DNA of 64,000 nt from Podospora comata (lineage: Eukaryota > Ascomycota > Sordariomycetes > Sordariales > Podosporaceae), in assembly GCA_017354895.1 (NCBI GenBank), contig CP071494.1, positions 4,216,001-4,280,000 on the forward strand, in the 5' to 3' direction. Shown one piece after another: positions 32,008 through 43,829 of this stretch (position 1 is the stretch's first letter; each line of letters opens with the position of its first letter). The notes below the pieces were generated by a model. That model had not been told where the DNA came from and did not search any database. It saw only the letters and a list, made by a program, of their open reading frames with translations. Both the position numbers and the translations under genes were made by a program.

Positions 32008-33187
32008 ATGCTTATCTTCCCCCTCCTTTTCCTCCTCCCCCTTTCCACCGCCAAACCACCAAAACTAAACTCCAATGGCATCCCCCTCTTCTCTTCCCTC
32101 CCCCTCAACCCCCCGGCCCCTTACCTCTCCGCATGGGGCCTCTACGGCCCCAACGACGAACTCGGCACCCTCAACCGCCTCTCCCCAGCCATCGTGGCAG
32201 CTGCCTCAAAGACAGAGATCAAGACAGGCGTGAGAGTGAGTCTCAACTGGGCGATGAACGCCCAAGGCAACGAATCCTTCATCAACCGCGGGAATTTCGG
32301 ACACAGGATCTACCCCGCGGGCCCGTACTACGACGAGGTGTGGGATTATAACTCCCAGGTGAGCAGTCACTGGGATAGTTTAAGGCATTTTCCTTACATA
32401 CAAGAGAGGAAGTTTTACAACGGGGTTGAGGATGGGGATATTTTGGGGGAGGGGAACGGGACTAGGAATAGCATACATGTCTGGTCGGAAAGGGGGATCG
32501 TCGGACGGGGGGTGTTGGTTGATTTTCACAGTTGGAGGCTGAAGCAGTTGGAAGGGAGAAATCCGGAGGAGAGGTTCAAGAAGTTTGATCCGTTTGTGGG
32601 GGAGACGAGTGGGATTTCGCTGGAGGATGTGAGGGCTGTGTTGAAGTGGCAGGGGACGAAGGTTAGGTTTGGGGATATTTTGATTGTGAGGTCTGGTATG
32701 TTTCCCCCGACTGAAATTGAATATCCTACCTAAGCCATGTATCAGTTGCTTACATGAGAAAAGGGTGGACTGTCAGCTTCAACAACAAGACCCGCGAGGA
32801 GATCCTGGCTCTGCAGCGTGCTGGTTCGATCAGCGCTTCGGGTTTGGAACAGAGTCTTCCCATGATGAAGTTCCTCTGGGACAACTTTTCTGCTGTGGCG
32901 GGTGATATGCCGGGTGTGGAAGCTTATCCAGCGAGGGCAAACTTCACCATGCATGAGGTGTTGCTCGCTGGTTGGGGGTGTCCGATGGGCGAGTTGTTCG
33001 ATCTGGAGGCGCTTGCTGCAGAGGCCAAGAGGCAGAAGCGATGGAGTTTCTTTTTGACGAGCGAGGTTATCAACCTGCCCGGCGCTTTGGCTAGGTGAGT
33101 TTATAGGTTTTGAGAACCATTGGCTGTTTGCGAGAATCGAAACTGATGTGGGTGAGCAGTCCGATTAACGCGCTGGCTATCTTCTGA
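32008..33187 (+). CDS. Secreted cyclase-family protein (kynurenine-formamidase fold)
   Basis: Exons 32008-32695, 32746-33094 and 33160-33187 give 354 residues; introns are 50 and 65 bp. A signal peptide is evident (MLIFPLLFLLPLSTAKP). The fold is the metal-dependent 'cyclase' family (PF04199): WGLYGPNDELGTLNRLSP, then SSHWDSLRHFPYIQERKFYNG with the metal-binding His/Asp pattern, GIVGRGVLVDFHSW and FGDILIVRSG. The end GALASPINALAIF spans the last intron. Fungal members are often of unknown substrate; an amidohydrolase or lactonase reaction is inferred only from the fold. The ATG at 32008 is preferred over an in-frame upstream ATG at 31663 because it starts the signal peptide. Confidence 0.85.
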
Positions 33188-33656
33188 GGAGGAAAGCGGA
33201 TGGCACCTAAATTGTGGGGGTATCAGAACACGTAGTTCATTGTTTATTGTGATGGATACTAATGAAATAGCAACACATCAACAACATACATAGAAATCAA
33301 CGGAGTTGAATCAAACTGTCTAGTTGTTCAAGCGACAATGCCCTGATAGACTTATAAGTGATAAGGTAAGATACCTGTAACAAACGTAATGATACACATT
33401 CACCCATCCAATTCCGGAAAGCGGTAAAGGCCTGCAGAAATATTTCTCGCCGATAAGCAACTTTTGGTCTGATGATTGCGCCGATAACGACCCTTCAAGA
33501 TCCCTGCCAGACCAACCCACCTCCGATTTGACGACGCCGACGACACTCGCTCCCCCTTACCGGTGCCCGATCTGACGACCGACGAGTCCGGAGACCGATT
33601 TCTTTCCTCTTTATCCCACCTCTCCCTCAACAGGCCACCCAGACACAACCACATCA
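33188..33656. other. Intergenic region
   Basis: A 469-bp spacer between two same-strand genes; I see no motif or ORF of note. Confidence 0.4.
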
Positions 33657-34389
33657 ATGAACTTCCCAGGCGGCGGTGCGGGCGGGTTCCCCGGCGCAGG
33701 TGGTTTCCCCTCGGCGGGAGGATCAGGGTCGTCAGCGACACCACCAATGCCCATGCCCCAGGGTGATCCAAACGTGAAGATGGCAGGCACCTCCTCCTAA
33801 CCGTACTCTTCTCCGCACACCTTGTAGCTAACCCCATCTCCCACAGCTCCAAAATCTCATGGAATCCTGCTACGCCAAAACCGTCATGTCCGGCGGCGCA
33901 GGTTTCGCCCTTGGCGGTGTATTCGGCATGTTCATGGCCTCCGTACGTTCCCCCGTCTCCCACTCTCCCCAATTCTCTCACTAATCCACCATTCTCCCAT
34001 CATAGATGGCCTACGACACCCCCTACCACTCCCCACAAACCGGCACCCCCGGCCAGCCCGCAATCCCAGGCATAAAACCCCCCGTCGACATCTCCACCCT
34101 CCCCCTCCGCAAGCAGCTCGCCCACGGCTTCAAAGACATGGGCGCCCGGTCCTGGTCCACCGCCAAAAACTTTGGCCAAGTAGGCGCCCTCTTCAGCGGC
34201 ATCGAGTGCGGCATTGAAGGGTTAAGAGCAAAGAATGACTTGGCCAACGGTGTAGCGGCGGGTTGTCTGACGGGGGGGATTCTTGCCAGGAATGGGGGGC
34301 CCCAGGCGGCCGCGATTGGGTGTGCGGGTTTTGCGGCTTTCAGTGCCGCGATTGATGCTTGGATGAGGATGCCCAAGGATGAGGACTGA
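33657..34389 (+). CDS. TIM22: Mitochondrial import inner membrane translocase TIM22
   Basis: Exons 33657-33773, 33847-33942 and 34006-34389 give 198 residues. It has a Gly/Pro-rich N-terminus, then the Tim17/22/23 fold: [64 protein letters not shown] and [23 protein letters not shown]22 is the channel of the carrier translocase, which inserts multispanning proteins into the inner membrane. For intron 1 the GT donor at 33774 (GTGAAG) with acceptor 33846 keeps the frame; a GC donor just downstream is less likely. The acceptor has a GCTAAC branch site. Confidence 0.92.
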
Positions 34390-35081
34390 TTGGTTCTATC
34401 TGGGTATGTAGAGGCTGCGGTGGATAATGGAAGGTGTGTGCTGGAAGAGGAATGTAAGAAAAAAGAAGAGGGAGGCTGTATTATATGGATGGGGAGGGGG
34501 GTCTGTGTTTGTAATAGTTCATGTCTCATGGCATCGGCGTTGGCGGTTTGGCTTTGTTTTTCATGGGAGGCTGTTGTCGTGGCCTCTGGTTTTTGGATCT
34601 CGAAAGGGGCAAAAAAGGGGCGCGGGAGGCTGTATAGACATGTTGGGCTGGCTGGGCTGGGGTTGGTCGAAGAAAAGCGATATACCATGTCTGTGGTCAC
34701 TTCGAGCAGGAATCTAGGGAGGAGGACGAAAACACTCCACTTGGTTTTCATTTTTGTTTGCATATATATGCAAATTATGAGGCGTGGAGAATGTCGAATA
34801 CGAATTGACCGGCACTTATGACCACGCCTTTGTTACTAGCAGAAAAGGGGTCCTTATCCATGACAGTCTTCAGGGGCATTGCCCTCTATCATTCCGTCCA
34901 AAATGATCTCGCAAAAAGGCACGTAAAAAATATCTAAAATATCCTAGGTAAATAAACCTAACCGAATTCCCGTCCCTGAGCATACCAGAACCATCATGAG
35001 TATCACATTATCATTTCCTTGCTTCCATCATTACTCCTTCCTAACCTGCTCCCGCATTTCCTCCTTCAAATCGACGCCAGA
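34390..35081. other. Convergent intergenic region
   Basis: The 692 bp between the 3' ends of TIM22 and the GH16 gene. It is G-rich after TIM22 and A/T-rich near 34920; no gene is seen. Confidence 0.4.
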
Positions 35082-36398
35082 TTACCTAGCCTCCCACACC
35101 TGCCACGATCCAAACTCCCAGAATGCATCCGCAAAAGCCTGCGGGTTGTGGGCGATGAAATCCGTGCAGGTCATACCATCACGAGCTGTGGTTTCAACGA
35201 GTGAGCTTCATTGTCTTGGAAAAAGAGAGCTTCTTCTTGACTTACCGCAGCCGCTCCCGTTCCAGATATCCTCCGTGATGAAGTCGCCGCAGATATTGAT
35301 ATTGACAATCAAGCTCTGGTTCCTAAAGTGCTGCTCCATGTCGCACCTCGTGTTGGGAAAGTCCGCCAAAGGCAGTCCCCAGCTGCTGGGGTCCGGCTTT
35401 GCTGTCACGCCCTGACTGCCTTGTCCAAGAGCAGCAACGTCGAGGTTGATGTCAGTGGGGATGTCGCTTCTGGGCCAGATCCAACTCCTGATCCCCTCCT
35501 GTCTCCATTCCAACGCTACCACACCTCCTCCGGCGGCATTGAACTCGGACCCAAATGTGTTCTTGGGGCCTTTGACTGTGCAACCTTCGTTGTGGTTGGT
35601 TTCATTCCAACAGTCCTCTGCCCCGATGGTGCCGGTCAGTTCCCTGCGGACGCGCTTCACGTTGCAGCCCTCTGTGGTGTGAAGCGCAACAAGATTGCCG
35701 TCTGTGCCCTGGTTTACCGACTCCATGATGTCAATCTCTCCGTTGGCCGGCCAGGCGCCAGGCGAAGGATCGGTGAGCCAAAGGGCAGGCCAGGTACCGC
35801 ATCCCACGGGGGTGTGCTTGACGTCAAAGATGAAAAGACCAGATTCGTACTGGCGGTTGGATTCCAGACGGACGGAGTGTCTCCCAGTGGTGGCATTGTC
35901 ACGAGAAGTGTCGACCCGGATGTTGATGGTGTCTTGGTTGGCGGTGGTGAGGTTGTAGAGATCAGCATCCCCAGGCGAGACGTAGTGTACGAAACCATGG
36001 GCTGGTGATGTTGTCAGTACAGAGCTCTTCAAACAAGACTCTCAGCAGCTAAAACTTACAAGGATCGTAAGTGTTGAAATAGGTGAACTTTTCAAAAAAG
36101 TTTGATGGCAGGTCTATTACTCGGTCAGTAACCCGCCCTAAATAGGCAATCCCGAGCCCAAGCACAACTCACATGTATCTACCAACTGGTAGTCCAACTT
36201 GGTATAATTCGGATGCGCATCAATGAAGGGAAACTCGTCGCTCCCATTGTTGTTGTTATTCCTCGTAGCATTCACTCCCACCACAGTTGCCACCACAACA
36301 ATGACAATGATGATAATCACAGTCGCAAAGATCAGCCACGCCCTTCTCGTCCACGTCCTCGGGCTCCAAAAGGAGGGTTCCTTCTCGCCGTATGACAT
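35082..36398 (-). CDS. Membrane-anchored GH16 endo-beta-1,3(4)-glucanase
   Basis: Minus-strand exons 36398-36173, 36113-36060, 36001-35246 and 35185-35082 give 379 residues; introns are 59, 58 and 60 bp. A short cytosolic N-terminus and one membrane segment (about residues 20-43) make a type II membrane protein, followed by an Asn run. The catalytic domain has the GH16 site GEIDIMES, with nucleophile and acid/base glutamates at about 182 and 187, plus GTWPALWLTD before it. The family cleaves beta-1,3 or mixed beta-1,3/1,4 glucans in the wall. The last exon ends WEFGSWQVWEAR, beyond the conserved domain. Confidence 0.93.
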
Positions 36399-37942
36399 CT
36401 TCTCAAGTCTTCCTCAATACCTCCGAAGTGCATCAAACAATCGAAACCAAAAGAGACCGGCTATGACTCCCAACCACCCAAAAGTGGAGTCTTGTGTGTT
36501 TGTATTCTGTCCAAAAGAAAGACAAACACCTATCGAAGTTTGATGATGCAATTCACTTTTTCGCCTGATGTTGAAACTCCCCACACAGAGAAAAAAACAC
36601 GAGAAAGAAGGCGTCGTCAACAGATCGACAGGGGGGAAGCAACGACACGAGTTCTTATACCATAGGTAAGGGATCTACCTCACCCACCCCCCCAAACCCC
36701 GTATTCCGTATTCAGCTCCTTCCCCCCATGAATTAAACCACAGAAATCATCATGCCAGGAACGAATCCCTCCCATCATCACCTCCAAATCCGTATCCATC
36801 GTCCGTGGTCCCCACTCACACCATACCAAGGACACACGTTCCCAACAGGTTAGTGAATCATATTCAGTTGGGGGCAAGCACCTCCCATGCTCGCTGATAC
36901 TGCTAACCACAGACGGCCGAACCGCCCAAGTGACGAAAAGTCCCCAAGTTGGATGGGTGAGCAAACGCAAAGCACAAGATCCTTACATTGAAGCATTAGG
37001 GTACCATTTTACCACGAAACTTGACTGCCAACAACATCTGGCTGCGCCACAACGGTCTTTTTTCTTTGCAGAAAAGTGATTTATTGCCGTGTATCCGTTC
37101 TTTCCATAAGTTATCGTATGGTAGCGGTTAATCAACAATGCAGAAAGAGCAATAGGCCTCCGTCCGTGGGATCGGCCGAGTATATGACGGGAATTTGCTG
37201 ATTAGCAGAGCCGCACAACCACCAAACCAGCAACAACAAGCTTTTTTGCTACCCAGCCTTTGATTACCCATCTAGACAGTGACGAGCCTTCGGAAAACAC
37301 TACATTTTATTTCCGATGGTATGAGATATCAGGTTTAAGTACGCGACATAAACCCGCCCCTCTGCTCCACATGACCAACCACACGACAAGGTAAACCGCT
37401 ATCAAATCACACATATCAAGTCCAAGCAGTCAGCCTTCCCTCAATGTCACACAACAAAGCTTACATTACCTACCTTATGCTTAATATCCCCTCTCCCACC
37501 CCCACAAGAACCTTGCAACAAAGGCCCGATGACAACACACATATAAGGACCCCCAAACCGTTACACCAAAACGGTTGTGAGAAACACCCCAGGCACCGAC
37601 ATAGTTGTAGAAGGCATCAGGGTTACACAGCAGATAAAAGCCCGTATCTTCTACCCAGCTTTCCTATAGAATGATGATATCTATGTTGCTGTATAACCAC
37701 GTGTAAATATCTCGCCAACGACACTGCCCTAGAAATATATGTCCGGACTACAGCTGTTACATCGTCAAGACCCTTGCAGCTAAGCCAAGACCACGACTCT
37801 GATAACCCCCAATCTCAACACTCTCACCAGAGCCTCATTCTTGTAACACAAAACAACGACAGTGACCACGTACAAGAATCATATCCGCTCAATTCACATC
37901 CTGCCTACCCCCGCCCCACCTATCAATTCAATCTCAACGCGC
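36399..37942. other. Intergenic region between GH16 and PRP45 genes
   Basis: A 1.5-kb spacer holding the GH16 promoter and the PRP45 3' UTR, both for the minus strand. The part near PRP45 is C/A-rich and repetitive; no supported ORF or RNA is seen. Confidence 0.4.
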
Positions 37943-39766
37943 TCAATCATCCTCCTCCACAACCCTAGTCCTCTTACTCCTCCTATCCCCCTCCTCCTGC
38001 TGCAATCCATACCCCCTCTTCCCCGATCCCGCCGCCGCCGCAGCAGCAGCAGTCTCCTGCTGCACCTCCGACAAAAACTTGTCAACATTAAACGGATCAA
38101 TAGTATCCTTCTCAAACTGCACCGGCCCCTCCCTCGGCTCATTGTCCTCCGTCCCCTTGAACTTTCCCCTCCCCAGCGCCTCCCCAAACCTATTCCCCTT
38201 GCTTATCCTGTCCATCGCCCTATCCCCAGCCCCCTCATCATCATCATCCTGATTAACCCTCGGTCTATAAATCGAATTAACCGCATCCTGCGCCGCAAAA
38301 AGCGGCTTGTCATACGGGTTATCCTCATTGAACCCACTGCTAAACCCGCTCGACTGGTTGAAAAGCCGCGAGTCGTACATCCCCTCCTTGGACTGCGTCG
38401 GCTTGGCCAGACCGAGAGCAATCTTTTCCGAAATGTCGCGGTCCATCTCGCGGGCCATGACCTGAGCCCTCCTCTCGGCACCCATGCGTGACTGCCTGAG
38501 CTTCCGCTCTTCCTCCTTGAGCCTCTCCTTCCGAGCCTCCCTCCTCGCACGCTCAGAGCTGTCGCTTTGCGAGCCGGAATAGTCAGAGCCGCTGTAAGAC
38601 CGGGACCTAGACCGAGACCCAGATCGGGAGCGAGATGACCGTCTCCTGCTGCCACCCCCCGCCCTGTCGGCGCGGGCCTGTTGTGCCAGCTGACGAAGAT
38701 TCTCCTCCTTTTGCAACCGCTCCTTCTCCGCTAGCCTCTGCTGCATCATGGCGCGCTGCCGTACCTCTTCTCTGGCGTGTCTATCAGCCACGAAGAGGGC
38801 TTCGGAAAATTGAGCAAACTTGTCGTTGATCTGAACATCCTGGAGGTTGCGACCATCGGCGGCCAACCTCTTGTCAAGAGGAACAGTGAAACCCTTCGAG
38901 TTCTTCCAGAGCGAAACAGGGGGGGGGATACGCCACGCCTCCTGGTCCTCAGCCGTCAGTTTCCTCGGTGGCGAATGCATAACCGGCGGCGGCGGCGTCG
39001 GTGGTCCCCTCGGGATCTTCTTGTGCTTGAACTTGGGCGGCTCCATCGGATCCGCCTGCCTCTCCACCACCTTGATGATCCTCTCCTGCTTCTTGGAACT
39101 ATCCCCCATCTGCGACGACGGCGTGTACTTGACAAACGTCGGGTCCCTCCTCCCATTCACGTTCACATTCTTGGGCTTTTGCGCCGCAACCGCACCGCTG
39201 ACCAGCTTGGCGAGGGCATTCTTCGTCCTTTCGGCCGTCTCTTGTACCGTCTCCTGGCTAGGTCTCGAGAGGTCCAACTCGCCCGCCTCGGCACGCTGTC
39301 GTAGTGGAATCAAGTCCTTGAACGAAGTGTGAATGATGCGGTCTTTGCTGTGCCCTTGGCGCGCGATGGCGGAGTAATCGACCTTGCCCTCGCTGTTGAC
39401 TTGCACCACGAGCGCATTGGAAGTTGACGCGCCATCGCCTTTGCCCCAGGGGTATTGCGCGACGGGGATTTCAGGAAACGCGCCGCCATCGCCGAAATCC
39501 TCGGGCGCGCGAGGACGCCAACCTGCTCGGTTTCCATATGGGGGTGGTCCTGTTCTCTGTGGAGGAGAACAGCTGTTAGTAACCGGAATGGGTACAACAT
39601 TCAATGCAATGTCGAGCTGGCTGACCTTTAGGACGAGCTGTGTGCTGTCGATTTCGTTGGCACCGACGATCCGAGGGCCACGCTGCTGTGCCCGTAACTC
39701 TTCATCTTCGCCTGTATATTTTGGTTTTGGAAGGGCCTGAGTGAGGCCAGATGCTATCGAAACCAT
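37943..39766 (-). CDS. PRP45: Pre-mRNA-splicing factor Prp45 (SNW1/SKIP)
   Basis: Exons 39766-39626 and 39556-37943 give 584 residues. The 69-bp intron is in frame and stop-free, so retention would only insert 23 residues. The SNW core is present: GWRPRAPEDFGDGGAFPEIPVAQYP, DRIIHTSFKDLIPLRQR, KFKHKKIPRGPPTPPPPVMHSPPRKLTAEDQ and FTVPLDKRLAADGRNLQD. The family's namesake S-N-W-K-N is S-L-W-K-N here, at about residue 265. Basic coiled-coil and RS-like runs follow, and GKGKFKGTEDN-type linkers lead to an acidic end. Prp45 joins the spliceosome with the Prp19-related complex and stays through both catalytic steps. Confidence 0.94.
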   Translation of the reverse strand: MVSIASGLTQALPKPKYTGEDEELRAQQRGPRIVGANEIDSTQLVLKVSQLDIALNVVPIPVTNSCSPPQRTGPPPYGNRAGWRPRAPEDFGDGGAFPEIPVAQYPWGKGDGASTSNALVVQVNSEGKVDYSAIARQGHSKDRIIHTSFKDLIPLRQRAEAGELDLSRPSQETVQETAERTKNALAKLVSGAVAAQKPKNVNVNGRRDPTFVKYTPSSQMGDSSKKQERIIKVVERQADPMEPPKFKHKKIPRGPPTPPPPVMHSPPRKLTAEDQEAWRIPPPVSLWKNSKGFTVPLDKRLAADGRNLQDVQINDKFAQFSEALFVADRHAREEVRQRAMMQQRLAEKERLQKEENLRQLAQQARADRAGGGSRRRSSRSRSGSRSRSRSYSGSDYSGSQSDSSERARREARKERLKEEERKLRQSRMGAERRAQVMAREMDRDISEKIALGLAKPTQSKEGMYDSRLFNQSSGFSSGFNEDNPYDKPLFAAQDAVNSIYRPRVNQDDDDEGAGDRAMDRISKGNRFGEALGRGKFKGTEDNEPREGPVQFEKDTIDPFNVDKFLSEVQQETAAAAAAAGSGKRGYGLQQEEGDRRSKRTRVVEEDD

Positions 39767-40320
39767 CGTTGTTTATTTTGGAGTTGTTCGCGGTGATGGG
39801 CTGTCGCGATACTGAGGTTTGACGGAGTGGAGATTCTGGTCTTAAATCTTGAAAAGTTCCAGGTGCTGTCGCAGCGAGGACAGAGAGGACGCAGAAGACG
39901 GACAGTGGCTGGTACAATGCAGCAGGCTACAGAGGCTTATCGTATTTTTCTTATCGGGTCTTGGCACTAACAGTGGCCCGCGCTTCCAATCCATCCACAG
40001 TGTTCAAGATGAACTGCAAGGTCAACCTGACCTCGGTAACAATATCAAGGAAACAAATTCAAAGGTTGAGTCTTGAAGTTACAATCATCACACGTTTCCC
40101 GTATTCTACCAGACACTATAACCCAGAACATGCGATATCACGCCGAAAAGAGACAAACAAGGACCACCGGATATAAATAACCCACCCCTTCACAAGACCC
40201 ATGAGCCACCCCTATGATACATAATCCTCATAGCAAGACATGCCCAATTCGTCAAGTTATACGCCCGGTCCAGACCAAACACGCTTTTATTTTCGCATTC
40301 TAAAAAAAAGACAACACCCC
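39767..40320. other. Promoter of PRP45 and 3' flank of p24 gene
   Basis: 554 bp between same-strand genes; no motif or ORF worth naming. Confidence 0.4.
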
Positions 40321-41092
40321 TCATACGTAGCCCTTCCGCGCACCCTGGAAGAAGAAGCGGACAATAAACACCTGCAGAGCTCCCATGGCCATGATCATCA
40401 GAATCTGGACGATGCTGAAGTTGACGATTCTTTGTTCTGTGCTGCGGACGGTGCTGAAGTTTCGGTTCTCACGGGTGCGGAAGTATTTCTGGTTGCGGGT
40501 GATGGTGGACAGCTGGCCCGAGAGCTTGAACAGGGACTCCTCGAGGGCTGATGTTTGTTCCGGTGACGAGCCCTGCTTCGAGGGAATGGTAACGCGCGCT
40601 TCGTTCTCGACCTAAAGTGCAAAGAGTAGATGTCAGTATATGCGCTGCGGTTTGCAGGTGAAGGGCCAGGGGTATGGCTTACAGCAATCTCAAAGTCGAC
40701 AAACTTCTCGGTGTATGTGCTCATCTCGTTATTGAAACAGAACGAGTATTCGCCAACCTCCCTGGCGGTGAAGACAAAGTCTCCCTGCCTCTCCTTCTGG
40801 CCATCCATGATGTATTTCCCATTGGGACCCGTCACTTCATAATCGATATCGAAGGAACCACCGGATTGCACCTATAGAACCGTGTGAGTATCACCGCCAG
40901 AGAGTAAGTAGTCCAGAGTCCAACGATAGGTGCGCATACGGCAAAGTAAAAGGCAATCTTCTCGTCCTTGTTCTGTGTTGCTGTGTAGAAGCACGCCCTC
41001 TCGTTCGCATGAACCTTGTAGGTCAGGGCTGTGGCGGCGACCTGGCTGGCCAGCAGGCCCAAGAGACCGCACGAAAGTAATGGCAGCTGCAT
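40321..41092 (-). CDS. p24 family ER-Golgi cargo receptor (emp24/gp25L)
   Basis: Exons 41092-40940, 40871-40683 and 40611-40321 give 210 residues. It has a signal peptide (MQLPLLSCGLLGLLASQVAA) and a GOLD domain with the disulphide cysteines (ERACFY... and GEYSFCFNNEMST). A luminal coiled coil follows (SALEESLFKLSGQLSTITRNQKYF), then one transmembrane segment (VQILMIMAMGALQVFIVRFFF) and a short cytosolic tail, RFFFQGARKGYV, with the diphenylalanine COPII signal. It cycles in COPI and COPII vesicles and helps sort GPI-anchored and other cargo. The subfamily (alpha to delta) is not settled from sequence alone. Confidence 0.92.
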
Positions 41093-41708
41093 GGTGAGCC
41101 GGCTGTGTGTTTCGAAAAGAAGTGTCGTCGAGATGCTGCTGCTGGTATCGCAACGCTTCGGCTCGGCTTCAGGACAAGTCTCAATCGCGCGTGCCGGACC
41201 CTGCCACTCAGAGCCAACACCTCAGCCAATTGCCAAAGCGCTGAGTTGGACACTTTTGGCCGGAACAACCAAGTTCCTGGCCCGCTCCCATCCAGGGGCA
41301 GGGCGCCAGCTGCGGCAGGGGGCCCATGCACACCTGGCCCAAGCTCTATCCTGGTTCTTGGCCAACCACCGGGGTTTTGTTCCGCCCAGTGACATCAGCG
41401 GAATTAGTTGCGTCAAGAGCCTGAAGCTGGTGCACACGCGGTGAGGCCTGTTTCTTCAGAGCCCGAATTTACACACATTCTTCCTTCTCATATTTACCTA
41501 GACCAAGTGACTGTTTGTTGAGTTCTTCTTGCTGGGAAACCGTTTGTTGTGGCCAGCCTTGCAATTTCAATTCCTACTGGCCATATTTGTCGAGACCCGC
41601 CATGACCCATCAAATTTCATAGTGACGACACAGACTGAGAAACTCATAGAAAACACAATTACCAAGTCGTTATTTGAGTGAACCTCGCTACAGAGGGCAT
41701 ATCTCAAG
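41093..41708. promoter_or_regulatory. Divergent promoter p24 / PhoD-like
   Basis: 616 bp between divergent starts. GCCAATTG at about 41224 is a CCAAT-type candidate; nothing else is distinct. Confidence 0.4.
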
Positions 41709-43829
41709 ATGACGATACCACAAACGAAAGTCGCGACAGCGACATCGGTCGCTATCAGGGCACTCAGTTACTTCTTTTTACGATGGGTAAGTGGGGGCGA
41801 AGCACAGCTACGAGGATCAAGACCATTCACTAACTACCTCTGGGATATCTAGGCTCTTGCTCCTGTAAGTAAACGAGATTATGCATTGTTGATTAGATGG
41901 AGCGTGTTTCTGACAGAGGGGTGATAGCCATTTCCCGCCCTTATCTTTGCGTTATTCGCTGTCTACCTGCCATCATTTGTGTCGGGATATCTGCATGAGC
42001 CAAAGCAGGAACTAGTTGATCAAGTTGATGTCACAGTAACGGACATTCCAATCGAGGTTGAGGTTCCCGAGAATGGCAGGAGAAACCGCGGGACCGAAAA
42101 GCTGGTGGCCGAACAGCTGGCTGTTGAGGAGACCCTCACGATCGAAGACAGACCCCTGAACCCCTTAAAGACACTGCTCTCTGGTGCTCCCAACCCGCGA
42201 AGTTTGCTTCTGTCAGTTACCACGCTTCTCATCAACGCTATCTGCGTCGGCATGGTCGCTGACCGTCTGTTCACCGAACGCTATCACACTGGCGATGACC
42301 TCTCTTTTGCCAGACTCGGCTTTGTCTCTGAACATGAGGCCAAGCTTCTCATTAGAGAGCCAGACCAGTCCAAGATGCCCGTCACCGTCGAGGTACACAT
42401 CAAGGACCCGGTGGCGCCTTTTGACAACCCCCTGTGGCAGAGCGCTGGTGGTATCAAGTTCACCACCAACGAAACCGACTACACCGCCGTTGTTCCCATC
42501 CCCCTCCGGAACTCCAAGATGCGCACCTACCAATGGCGCACCTCGAACAACCACACCGGAGAGTTCACCACCCCTCCTCCCGTCGGCCACGCTGAAGAGG
42601 CCACCACCGGCCCCTTCACCTTCCTCTCCACCTCCTGCATCGTCTCTCGACTCCCTTACTCACCATTTGACCACCCCTTGGCCATCCCAGGCTTCCGCTA
42701 CCTCGCCAAGGTCCTCCCCACCCTCAACGCGCAATTCATGCTCTTCCTGGGAGATTTCATCTACGCCGACGTGCCCCGCTACTGGGGAAGTTCAAAGTCT
42801 GACTACAGGCAAAAATACCGCCAGGTCTACGCCTCCCCCGACTGGCCTTCTGTCGGTCAAAACCTCAGCTGGATTCACACCCTCGACGACCACGAAATCG
42901 CCAACGACTGGTCCGCCAACTCGACGGGCGTTTACAAGGCGGCTTTTGACCCCTTTGAGCACTACCAAGCAGCTGCCAACCCTCCCCCGGCACGCAGAGC
43001 AGGCGGCATCGCCGCTCGCAAATCGGCGACGTACTACTCCTTCACCCAAGGCCCGGCGAGCTTTTTCCTGCTGGACACGAGGACGTTCCGGTCCGATAAT
43101 CATCTTCCTGATACAGCCGAGGAACAAAAGACTATGCTTGGCCCTGAGCAGCTGGAGGACTTTTTGGCGTGGCTCAAGAAACCTGAGCCGAAAGGGGTCA
43201 AGTGGAAGATTGTGGCCAGCTCGGTGCCGTTTACGAAGAACTGGCCGGTTAACACTCAGGATACGTGGGGTGGGTTTTTGACGGAGAGGAGGAAGGTGCT
43301 GGAGGCGATGTGGGATGTTTCGAGGAGGGGGGTGGGGGTTGTGGTGCTTAGTGGGGATAGGCACGAGTTTGCTGCGACCAAGTTCCCGCCGCCGGTTCCC
43401 GTGCTGGTGGAGGGAGAGGGAGAGGGGGAAGTCCATGTGGAGGGGAGGGCGTGGCCGGAGGAGGCGACGGTGTGGGAGTTTTCGGCTAGTCCGTTGAGTC
43501 AGTTTTATAGTCCGGTTGGGACTTATAGGGAGAGGGATGGGGAGGATGTGATGGTCAAGTGAGTTTTTCCTTTTTTTTTTCTTTTTTTTTTTTGTTTCCT
43601 GATGAGAATGTTGAGTGGCTAATGTGAGGTGGTGAGCAGGTATATTCATAAGGGAAACTCCAAGTTTGGAGCGATCACTATTGAGAATTTGGAGGGCGGT
43701 GATCAGAGCAGCTTGAAGTATAGGCTGTTTGTGGACGGGGAGGAGGTGTGGAACACGGTGCTTCTGTCGCCGAAGGGGGACCAGGCTCCGGCGAGGGGGT
43801 CGTTTTGGAGTAAGTTGATTGGTGCTTAG
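41709..43829 (+). CDS. PhoD-like metallophosphatase with N-terminal membrane segments
   Basis: Exons 41709-41786, 41853-41864 (12 nt), 41928-43558 and 43640-43829 give 636 residues. Two hydrophobic stretches come before the enzyme: SYFFLRWALAPPFPALIFALFAVYLPSF, formed across the tiny exon, and LLLSVTTLLINAICVGMVADRLF. The PhoD-type metal site is visible: FLGDFIYADV, IHTLDDHEIANDW and VVLSGDRHEF. The domain end SQFYSPVGTYRERDG continues over intron 3 into YIHKGNSKFGAITIEN. Fungal relatives are endomembrane or vacuolar phosphatases; the substrate is unknown. Intron 3 is a poly-T tract followed by an ordinary AG. Confidence 0.9.

Noticed and set aside
34023-34763. 246-codon ORF antisense to TIM22
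   Set aside because: It mirrors the TIM22 exon and its GC-rich 3' flank; low-complexity composition.
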